21,499 nucleotides of DNA, taken from assembly GCA_016702415.1 (NCBI GenBank), contig JADJEA010000028.1, positions 1 through 21,499 of the forward strand, in the 5' to 3' direction. This DNA comes from Nostocoides sp. Its GTDB lineage: Bacteria > Actinomycetota > Actinomycetes > Actinomycetales > Dermatophilaceae. The position numbers and the translations under genes were made by a program. The notes under the pieces were generated by a model. It did no database searches. It had not been told where the DNA came from and was given only the letters and a program-made list of their open reading frames with translations. Shown piece after piece: positions 13,624-21,499 of this stretch; within the stretch, counting starts at the first letter, position 1; each line of letters starts with the position of its first letter.

Positions 13624-15191
13624 TCAGCGGATGAACTGGCTCGCCTGGGTGGCCAGGTCGAGCACCGGACCGGGCCACACGCCCAGCCCGATGGTGGCGA
13701 TGACCGCCACCGCGAGGGCGATGGTGGCCAGGACGGAGGGGTCAGCGCCACGACGTCGCTGCGGCCCTCGTCGAAGTACATCAGGACGATGATCCGGACG
13801 TAAACGAAGGCGGTGATCGCGCTGCAGAGGACGCCCAGGACGACCAGGAGGATCGCGCCCTTGCCGCCGCTGGCGATTGCGGGGAGCGAACGCGGCGAAC
13901 TTCGCGGTGAACCCGGAGGTCAGTGGGATTCCGCGAAGGTCAGCAGGAGCAGGGCGCGAAGACCCCGGCGATGACGGGATGCGACTTGCCCAGCCCGGCC
14001 CACTGCGACAACGCGGTCGCCTCACCGCCGCCCTCACCCTGACGGATGATGGGTGACGACGCCGAAGGCCGCGATCGTCGCCAGACCATACGCCAGCGCA
14101 TAGAACATGACGCCGGCGACGCCGCGCGCTTGTCGAACGCGAGCACCCCGACGAGGATGAACCCGGCGTGGGCGATGGAGGAGTAGGCCAGCAGGCGCTT
14201 GATGTCGGTCTGGGTGACCGAGAGGATCGAGCCGACGACCATCGTCAGCGCGGCGATCGCCATGACCGCGACACGCCAGTCCCAACGATTGGCTTCGATA
14301 CCGACATAGACCAGGCGCAGGATCGCTCCGAAAGCGGCGAGCTTGGTGCACGCGGCCATGAAGCCGGTCACCGGCGTGGGTGCTCCCTGGTAGACGTCGG
14401 GGGTCCAGGCGTGGAAGGGCACCGCGCCGACCTTGAACAGCAGGCCGACGAGGACGAAGACGACTCCGGGGAGGAGGAGGCCGTCATACTGCACGCCGCC
14501 GTCGGAGATTGCGGAGGCGATGTCGGCGAGGTGGATCGATCCAGCGTATCCGTAGATGAGGGCGGCACCGAAGAGGAAGAAGGCGCTGGAGAAGGAGCCG
14601 AGCAGGAAGTACTTCAGGGCCGCTTCCTGCGACAGGAGAGCGCTTGCGGCGCGCGAGGCCGGTGAGGATATAGAGCGGCAGCGAGAGCACCTCCAGCGCC
14701 ACGAACATCGTCAGGAGGTCGCCGGCGGCCGGGAAGATCATCATGCCCGCGATTGAGAAGAGGGCCAGCGGGAAGACCTCACCGGTCCCCCAACCCGCGC
14801 GCGCGGCCGTGGCCTCCAGCCGCGACCCCGGCACCGCGGCGCCCATCGGAGTGAACGCGTCCGGTCCGGCGCTGGAGAACTTCTCGGCCATGAGCATGAC
14901 GGCCAGCAGGCCGAGCACCAGGATCGCCCCCATCTGGAAGAGCGCCGGTCCATCGATCACGAGCGCCCCGCCGAAGGTGACCCCGCGGTCATGCCGGGCT
15001 TTGGTCACCAGAACGACGAAGGCAGCGACGAGCGTGGCCAGGGTCAGGGCGACCTGGACCGTATGCCGTGACCGCCGCGGCACGAACGCCTCGACCAGAA
15101 CACCGATCAACGCGCCACCGAAGACGACGAGAACGGGCATGACCGCCCAGTAGTTGACGCTGACGGCCTGAAAACCGGTGTCGGGGGTCAC
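13624..15191 (-). CDS. nuoN: NADH-quinone oxidoreductase subunit N (frame broken by several indels)
   Basis: NuoN is one of three antiporter-like proton-pumping subunits of the membrane arm. The start GTG at 15191 overlaps the nuoM stop (GTGA). Recognisable pieces, in order and in different frames, are VNYWAVMPVLVVFGGALIGVLVEAFVPRR, GDLLTMFVALEVLSLPLYILTGLARR, LVGLLFKVGAVPFHAWTPDVYQGAPTPVTGFMAACTKLAAFGAILRL, GSILSVTQTDIKRLLAYSSIAHAGFILVGVLA, and the C-terminus IALAVAVIATIGLGVWPGPVLDLATQASQFIR. Indels lie near 14634, 14122, 14052, 13952, 13931, 13883 and 13740, mostly in C or G runs. Corrected length is about 522 residues, normal for actinobacterial NuoN. Conserved Lys in FKVGAVPFH and Glu in VALEVLSL are present. 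Confidence 0.88.
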
Positions 15192-16723
15192 TTCTCACTC
15201 CCAGTGGTGGCAGCGACGGGGACGGTCGGCACCAGGTCGGTCACGCCCACATATGTCAGGACGCGCTGGACCACGGGGTTGACCGTGTCGAGGAGGGGGT
15301 TTAGGATAGAAGCCAAAAGGAGGAACGCCACGAGGATGGGGGCGACGACCGCCTTCTCCCGCCAGGACAGATCCGGGACCGGTTCGGCGAGGTCTGGCTT
15401 CGGCCCGGTCATCATTCGCTTGTACATCCACAGGACATAGAGCGCGGCCAGGACCAGCCCGAAGGTCGCGATCGCGGCCGCCCCCTTATAGCGGGCGAAA
15501 AGTCCGGGAGGACGAGGAACTCCGAGACGAACGAACCCATGCCGGGAAGGGACAGGCTCGACAGTCCGGCGACGAGGGGAAGACACCGGCGATCGCCGGG
15601 GTGACCCGCTGCCAGCCACCGAGTCGGAGATCCGGGTGCTCCCGGCGACGGACGAGCATCGCGGCCACGAGGAAGAGGCCGGCCGTGCTAAGCCGTGGTT
15701 GATCATGTAGGTCGCGGCGCCCGCTCCGGCCGGGGTGGTCATGGCGAAGATCCCCCATGACGATGAAGCCGAGAAGTGGCTGATCGAGGTGTAGGAGATC
15801 AGCCGCATGATGTCGTTGGACCCGATGGCACAGAACGCGCCGTAGAGCACCGAGACTACGGCAGAGGCGATGACGACGGGAGTGGCCCAGGTGCTGGCCT
15901 CGGGAACATCTGCAGGCAGAAGCGGATCATGCCGTACGTCCCGACCTTGTCCAGGACCCCGACCAGGAGGGTCGACGTCGCCAGCGGCCGCGCCCACCGC
16001 GTCCGGCAGCCAGGTGTGCACGGGCCGCATCGGCGCCTTGACGGCGAAGGCGACAAAAGCCGAGCCAGATCCACTTCTGCGTCGTCGAGTCCAGAGCCAG
16101 TCCGGTCAGATTGTTGACGAGGAAACCCTGGGGACCGCGCGGGCCGTGGAAGTAGAGCGCGATGACACTGACCAGCATGACCAGGCCGCCGGCGAGGGAG
16201 GACAACAGGAACTTGACCGCGGCATACTGCCGGTTCGGCCCGCCATAGGACCCGATCAGGAAGTAGACCGGGATGAGCATGGCCTCGAAGAAGACGTAGA
16301 ACAGGAAGACGTCCGTCGCCGCAAAGACCCCGACCATGAAGGCGAGCAGGAGAGGTCAGCGCGAAGTTAGTTCTTTCCCGGCGCCCGCCCTCGGGCACAT
16401 CGTGCCAGGCCGCGAGGATGCACACCGGGGGTCAGGATCGCCGACATGACGATCAGCGAGAGGGCGATTCCATCGACGCCCAGGGGCATAGGACACCCCG
16501 AAGGTGCAGAATCCACTCATGGGTCTCGGCGAGAGTTGGAACTGCTGCAGCGAGTCGGCGTCGAACCCGAGTCACGGCGGCCACGGCAACGGCAAGCGTG
16601 ACGAGGAGAAGCCCAGGGCCGGTGCTTCGCCTTGTCCGCCAGCGCCGACGGGAGGGCTGCGATGACCAGTGCCCCGACCAGCGGGAGCACCATCAGCACG
16701 GTCAGCCAGGGGAAGTTGTCCAT
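15188..16723 (-). CDS. nuoM: NADH-quinone oxidoreductase subunit M (frame broken by several indels)
   Basis: NuoM is the second antiporter-like subunit. The start ATG at 16723 (MDNFPWLTVLMVLPLVGALVIAALPSALADKAKHRP) overlaps the nuoL stop by one base (TGATG). Further pieces are VGVFAATDVFLFYVFFEAMLIPVYFLIGSYGG (with the functionally important Glu in FFEAMLIP), RQYAAVKFLLSSLAGGLVMLVSVIALYF, RPVHTWLPDAVG, SNDIMRLISYTSISHF, and the C-terminal FARYKGAAAIATFGLVLAALYVLWMYKRMMTGP. Several frame changes lie between about 15500 and 16620. Corrected length is about 512 residues, as expected. The gene order and overlap agree with canonical nuo operons. Confidence 0.88.
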
Positions 16724-18660
16724 CAGTTGATCACCCACAGTGCACCGGAAGACGGCGACAACAACGGCGAGCATCGTCAAGGCACTACGAGCGTGCGTAC
16801 CCGTTCTGGAGGCGACGCAATCGGTCCGATGCGCCGCGGGTGAGGTGGGCCAGGCCCATGAACCCCGCGTCGACACCATGCCGATCACTCCATTCGACCG
16901 CGTCGGTCAGTTCCCGCCGGGCAGTTCGAAGACGTTGCGGTTGATCACGTCTTGGTAGAGATCATTGCGGGCCGCCCGGGTGAGGGCGTTCCCATCGGGG
17001 GCGACGATCGGGACGTCGGCGCGGCATACCGCATCCAGGCGAGCGCGACCCCGCCGAGGACGAGAGCCAGGGGTCAACCCATGAGCACCCACTTGTTGAC
17101 CACCGGCTCGCCCTCGTGGCCGCCGCCGACGATCGGCTCGAGCCAGGTGGTGAACATGCCGGTCGGTCCGAGGATGACCCGAGGGGCCGCCGAGGCCACG
17201 GCGGAGCACCATCATCGGGATCGTCATCGTCAGCGGGGACTCGTGCGGGTGCTGGTGGTCGGTCCAGCGCTTGTCGCCCTGGAAGGTCGTGAAGAAGAGC
17301 CGGGACATGTAGAAGGCGGTGATGCCGGCCCCGATCAGCGCGGCAAGGCCGAACACCCCAGGGCCGCCAGCCCCTCGCCCACGAACGCGGCTTCGATGAT
17401 CATGTCCTTGGACCAGAAGCCGGAGAACGGCGGGACTCGAGGATGGCGAGCCAACCCAGGCCGAAGGTGATCCACGTGATCTTCATGAACGGCCCCGGCC
17501 TCCGAACCGGCGCATATCGACCTGGTCGCTCATGCCGTGCGCCCGACCGAGCCGGCGCCGAGGAACTGCCGGCCTTGAAGAAACCGTGGGTCAGCGGGTG
17601 CATGATTGCGAAGGCGTAGCCGACCGGCCCAAGCCCGCACGAGCATCATCGTAGCCGATCTGGGACATGGTAGAGCGGCGAGGGCCTTCTTGATGTCGTC
17701 CTTGGCGCATCCGACGACGGCCCCGTACAGGAGCGTGATCGCGCCGACGATGGTGACGGCGAGCCGGGCATTCAGCGGCGCGGCAGCGAAGATCGCGTGG
17801 CTGCGGACGACAAGGTAGACACCGGCGGTGACCATGGTCGCGGCGTGGATCAGTGCCATGACCGGAGTCGGACCGGCCATGGCGTCGCCGAGCCAGCCAA
17901 GTGGGAACTGCGCCGACTTGCCGCACGCGCCGATCAGGAGCAGGAGGCCGATCGCGGTGAGGACGCCGGTGCTGGCCTTGCCGGCTCCGGCGTCAACGGT
18001 CGCGAAGTCGACGGCGTGGAAGGTCGCGAACATCAGGGCGATGGCCAGGGACAGGCCCATGTCACCAACGCGGTTGACCACGAAGGCCTTATTGGCGGCG
18101 GTGGCGTACTCGGGGCGCTGATTCCAGAAGCCGATCAGGAGATAGGAGGCCAGACCAACGCCTTCCCAGCCCACGAAGAGAAGGACATACGAGTCGGCGA
18201 GGACGAGGCGTGAGCATCGCCGCGATGAAGAGGTTCAGGTAGGCGAAGAAGCGCCGCTTGTCCGGGGTCGTAACTCATGTAGCCGAGCGAGTAGACGCGT
18301 GAATGGTGAGCCGACAAAAGTACATTGGGGAGGACGAAGCTGATCGACAACGGGTCGACCAGGAGACCGGCCGACAGCTAGAGCTCCGCCGGGATCAGGG
18401 AGTAAGGACCTGATGGGTGGACCGGCCCTCCGGGTCGGCGCCCCGTAGTCTGAAGCAGGGCGGCGAAGCCGGACCAAAGCTGGCCCAGGACAATCCGGTG
18501 GCCAGGCCCGGACCAGAAGCTGTCCAGTGGCCCGGCCACCAACAATAACAGCACGGCACCGGCGAGCGGCAACGCGATCACGAAGACTGGCCGGAAGACT
18601 CACCGGGCCGCTGTCGGCGCCGGTGGCCTGCGCGACCTGGAGGGGACGAGGGAGGAGCAC
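16723..18660 (-). CDS. nuoL: NADH-quinone oxidoreductase subunit L (frame broken by many indels)
   Basis: NuoL is the distal proton-pumping subunit, with the long lateral helix at its C-terminus. The best preserved piece (17600-18174) reads GWEGVGLASYLLIGFWNQRPEYATAANKAFVVNRVGDMG, then CGKSAQFPLGWLGDAMAGPTPVMALIHAATMVTAGVYLVVRSHAIF, both diagnostic. N-terminal VIALPLAGAVLLLLV and later GLAALIGAGITAFYMSRLFFTTFQGDKRW are also recognisable. The C-terminus is frame-shifted but ends in WVIN and TGA at 16725-16723. A GTG at 18660 preceded by GAGG is the likeliest start, 19 bp after the nuoK stop, but the damaged frame leaves this uncertain. Length of about 645 residues is normal. It has the densest frame damage of the window. 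Confidence 0.86.
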
Positions 18661-18679
18661 TTTGATGCCTCGACTCCTT

Positions 18680-18978
18680 CTACGGCTTAAGGAGGTTGGC
18701 CGTCGTCGACCAGGGGCCGACCGGCGGGCGCGGAAGATCGCCATGATGATCGCGGGCCGGCGACGACCTCCGGCCGCCGCGACGACCATGACGAAGACAA
18801 CAACGATCGCCGACCCTTCGGCGAGTGATCCGCGCATCCGCCGAAAGGTGACGAACTCGAGTTCGCCGCATTGAGCAGCATCAGCTCGATCCCCATGAAG
18901 ACGACGATAGCGTTGCCCTGGTCAGCACGGTGGCCGCGCCGAGGGCGAAGAACCATCACTGAGGTAGATGTAGTTCAT
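18680..18978 (-). CDS. nuoK: NADH-quinone oxidoreductase subunit K (frame broken by indels)
   Basis: NuoK is a small three-helix membrane subunit with two conserved membrane Glu residues. Frame-corrected reading from the ATG at 18978 gives MNYIYLS, then MVLFALGAATVLTR-like sequence, NAIVVFMGIELMLLNAANSS (with the first conserved Glu) and a C-terminus STTANLLKP closing with TAG at 18680. About 99 residues is the family norm. The ATG overlaps the nuoJ stop as ATGA. At least three single-base indels are present (near 18945, 18920 and 18870-18720). Confidence 0.83.
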
Positions 18979-19736
18979 CCAGGCTCATCAGGGTCCCGTC
19001 CCTCCTCGATCTCGTTCTGGAGGTTTTAACCGGCGGCGGTGAACCGGCCGGGCCCGGCGACCTGGTCGCTCGACCGGGTCCGGCGACCGACAACGCCGAC
19101 GGGCTGCCGTCGGGCAGGAGCGCCGGGGTGTCGACGGCGTTGTGGCAGGCGTAGACCCCGGGCGCCGGGAGACCCGAGACGTGCTCGTTGCGCTGGAAGC
19201 GCTCCTTGGAAGGTCCTTCTGACTCGGCGGCCCCATCCGCTCGCGGTGCGCCAGCACCATCGCCCCGGGCAGCGGTGATCAGCAGCGCGCTGTGGTCTCG
19301 AAGACCAGACGTACCCGAAGATGAAATTGGCCATGGCGGAGACATTCCCGCCGGGTGGCCAAACTCGAGGGTCAGCTCGCCGGCACGACAGTGATGTGGC
19401 CGATCCCGATGACGAGCATGACCGCGAGGCCGAGGCTGAGCAGGGCGCCGCCCACTTCTGCCCGCCGGATGGTCTCACGACCAGCGAGTCCGAGTCCACG
19501 CCGACGAGCATGAGGACGAAGAGGAAGAGCATCATGACGGCGCCAGGTAGACGAACACCTGGACCACACCGAGGAAGGGGCACCCTGTCCGATGTAGAAG
19601 ATGCAGAGGACCAGCATCGTCATAGCCATCCCGAGCGCGGCGTGGACCGCCTTGCGGGCAGAACAGCAGGCCCAACGCACCGGCCACCGCGAAGAACGCG
19701 AGAATCCAGAAGACGACGGCCACCCGTGCCAGTCAT
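18975..19736 (-). CDS. nuoJ: NADH-quinone oxidoreductase subunit J (frame broken by indels)
   Basis: NuoJ is a five-helix membrane subunit that helps couple quinone reduction to proton pumping. Pieces in order are AVVFWILAFFAVAGALGLLF, RKAVHAALGMAMTMLVLCIFYIGQGAP, FLGVVQVFVY, GAVMMLFLFVLMLVGVDSDSLVV, and RRAEVGGALLSLGLAVMLVIGIGHITVVPAS. The ATG at 19736 begins MTGTG and is shifted against the next codons by one base. The C-terminus reads QNEIEEGRDPDEPG and its TGA overlaps the nuoK ATG. Corrected length of about 254 residues fits the actinobacterial form, which has a long hydrophilic tail. Confidence 0.85.
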
Positions 19737-19759
19737 GACGCGTCACCCGAGACCTTCCC

Positions 19760-20282
19760 CTAGTGGTAATCGCGCTCATCCATGTCTTTCGCCATCGCGT
19801 GCGGTGGCGACCATCTACCGGCGCTGAGCAGGGCCAGGAACTGCTCTTTGGTGAAGATCAGATCCGCCCGCTGGTGATCCGGCCAGCTCGTGAAGTGGTC
19901 ATGGTCAGGGCCCGGGTCGGGCAAAGGCCTCGATGCACAGCCCGCACAGGATGCACCGGAGGTAGTTGATCTGGTAGACCCGGCCTGAGCGCTCGCCCGG
20001 TGAGTAGCGGCCGCTGCCGGGGTGTCGTCATTGTTGGCACCTTCGACGAGGATGGCGTCCGCCGGGCACGCCCACGCGCACAATTCGCATCCGACGCCTT
20101 CTCGAGGCCGTCGGGGTGGCGATTGAGCTGGTGACGACCGTGGAACCGCGGCCGGGTGGAACGCTTCACCTCCGGGTATTCCTCGGTGTAGACCTTGCGG
20201 AACATCGTCGCAAAGAGTGACGCCGAACCCGCCGACCGGCGCAGACATCTCGGAAGAACCCGCCCTTGCCCTGCTCAGCCAT
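19760..20282 (-). CDS. nuoI: NADH-quinone oxidoreductase subunit I (frame broken by indels)
   Basis: NuoI carries clusters N6a and N6b in two ferredoxin-type [4Fe-4S] motifs and passes electrons to NuoB. Pieces are MAEQGKGGFFRD (start), FRKVYTEEYPEVKRSTRPRFHGRHQLNRHPDGLEK, VGCELCAWACPADAI (first cluster motif), a frame-corrected second motif near CGLC-x3-CP (YLRCILCGLCIEACPTRAL by shifting frame at 19930-19970), and the C-terminus ADLIFTKEQFLALLSAG...MAKDMDERDYH. The ATG at 20282 has an excellent ribosome binding site, AGGAGG, 6 bp upstream. Length of about 174 residues is normal. There are at least four indels. Confidence 0.87.
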
Positions 20283-20310
20283 GGAGGACCTCCTGCTCCG
20301 GTGCGTGGGG

Positions 20311-21499
20311 TCAGGACTCGGCCAGACGCTGACCCGGCAGTGGCTGCAGGGGTAGCCCGGCATACGGATCGACCACCGGTGGTGGCGCGGCCTTAACGAC
20401 CTCGGCCTTGGCCGCCTGGCGTCCCGTCCCAGATCCACGTGGCCGCGAAGACACCGACAAGGAGAACGCCGATGATGAACAACGGCGAGGTGTAGTAGGT
20501 GCGCGATGCCAGCGACGCACGGTGTTGGTGCCGAAAACCGGCCCTCGTTGGCTGCCTGGATGAAGGCGACGGCGACCACCCAGACGATGGTGATGGGGAT
20601 GAGGAACTTCCAGCCGAAGTGCATGAACTGGTCGTACCGGACCCGGGGCAGGGTGCCACGGAGCCAGACGAAGAAGAACATGAAGAGCCACAGCTTGAGG
20701 AAGAACCAGAGCAGCCCCACCAGCCGTGGTTGAACATGCCGTCGTTGATGGCGGCGATGCCGGGCGGGGCCTGCCAGCCGCCAGGAGAGACGGTGGTGGC
20801 CAGCGCGGAGACGGTGAACATGTTGACGTACTCGGCGAGGAAGAACATCGCGAACTTCAGCGAGGTACTTCCGGTGTGGAAACCACCGGTGAAGCTCGCC
20901 CTCACCCTCGGCTTCGAGGTCAGACGGCAGGCGGTTGGTCGCCGCCCACCATGGTCACGACGTAGATGACGGGGGGCGATGCACGGGAGGATGAACCACC
21001 GGTGCTCCCTGGAGCCTTGACGATCTGGCTCGTCGACATCGACCCCAGGAACATAAAGACTGGCGACCAGCGACAGGCCCATCGCGATCTCATGCGGGGG
21101 GCGATCTGGGCGCTGCTGCGCAGACCGCCAAGCCCCGGACAGGTCGACCGAGACCATCCGGCGAGGACGACGCCGCAGGCTCCGACACCCGCGACCGCGA
21201 GGACGAGGAGAACGGCCACCGGCGATGGATCCAGCTGCAGCGGTGTCTTAATGACCCGAACATCCACACAGCCGGGCCGAGCAGGATGATCGAGAACGAG
21301 ACGAACGCCATCGCCAGAAAGAAGGCGGGCGCGAAGAGGAAGACGATCTTGTCGGCGTTCGCCCGGGCGTCAGGTCCTCTTTGAGCGCGGAAAGCCGGCA
21401 TCGGCGAGGGTCTGCAGCAGGCCGAAAGGGTCCAGTGCGGTTAGGGCCAGGCCGCTGCTGCATCCGGCCGATGACCGCCGCTCGAACCAAATGACGACC
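20311..21499 (-). CDS. nuoH: NADH-quinone oxidoreductase subunit H of the main operon (5' end outside the window; frame broken)
   Basis: This is the canonical-operon NuoH, different from the copy at 2352-3302. Recognisable pieces are GPNRTGPF near 21450, ALKEDLTP near 21380, DKIVFLFAP, QLDPSPVAVLLVLAVAGVGA, EIAMGLSLVA, SLKFAMFFLAEYVNMFTVSALATT, GWQAPPGIAAINDGMFNHGWWG, FFLKLWLFMFFFVWLRGTLPRVRYDQFMHFGWKFLIPITIVWVVAVAFIQAANEGRF, and a C-terminal tail ending LPGQRLAES at 20311. The start lies beyond the right edge. Many single-base indels are present. nuoI follows after 28 bp with its own strong ribosome binding site. Confidence 0.88.

Larger units (their letters stand above)
3171..20365. repeat. 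Dispersed GGCATAC / GTATGCC motif (at least 20 copies)
   Basis: GGCATAC starts at 3171, 3594, 3656, 3995, 8278, 8797, 10698, 10958, 12274, 13615, 16221, 17023 and 20359. Its complement GTATGCC starts at 3278, 3481, 6180, 7978, 9406, 9591 and 15061. In 17 of the 20 the motif extends to CGGCATAC. It occurs in different reading frames of different genes, and none was found in the IS region 1-2300. The span given is from the first to the last site; it is not a continuous element. Confidence 0.6.

Noticed and set aside
13624..21499. Programmed frameshifting or true pseudogenisation of the nuo operon
   Set aside because: Indels are scattered, mostly in homopolymers, sometimes compensating, and affect nearly every gene regardless of function. 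Sequencing error is simpler.

Overview
The window is high-GC DNA with actinobacterial protein families and codon use. Gene content (two sets of complex I genes, actinobacterial-type KorAB, a menaquinone-type polyprenyl synthase directly after nuoN) fits an actinomycete. I lean towards Micrococcales, possibly Intrasporangiaceae, but this is inference from gene style, not a database match.

Layout, left to right. (1) 1-2302 is an insertion-sequence scar: an internally deleted IS630-type transposase, a decayed copy of the 3' end of nuoH, a frameshifted IS1634-type element (651-2273), and the last bases of a second IS630-type transposase. A direct repeat of about 230 bp (414-645 and 2280-2512) flanks the IS1634-type element. 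(2) 2352-7435, minus strand, is a partial second complex I locus: nuoA, then nuoB-nuoC-nuoH, with no nuoD, E, F, G or I-N. A Tat-exported concanavalin-like protein sits between nuoA and nuoB, and a secreted sulfatase lies upstream of nuoA. (3) 7601-12534, plus strand: korA-korB (2-oxoglutarate:ferredoxin oxidoreductase), then a RarD-type permease whose start overlaps the korB stop, then a cation diffusion facilitator. (4) 12616-21499, minus strand: the 3' half of a canonical nuo operon (nuoH-I-J-K-L-M-N, read right to left), ending in a polyprenyl diphosphate synthase.

Function. The canonical operon encodes the membrane arm of NADH:menaquinone oxidoreductase, and the polyprenyl synthase probably makes the menaquinone side chain. 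The second nuo set lacks the NADH-oxidising genes and is divergent from korAB, which reduces ferredoxin. That suggests, but does not prove, a ferredoxin-linked complex I variant, now incomplete and bounded by insertion sequences.

Sequence quality is uneven. I found no frameshift in any gene from 2352 to about 10985. From there to the right end, and in 1-2300, almost every gene is broken by single-base indels, mostly in homopolymer runs and sometimes compensating. I read those right of 10985 as sequencing or assembly error and annotate the genes as whole loci. No tRNA, rRNA, CRISPR array or replication origin was seen. A frame-independent octamer, CGGCATAC, is strongly over-represented in the core genes.
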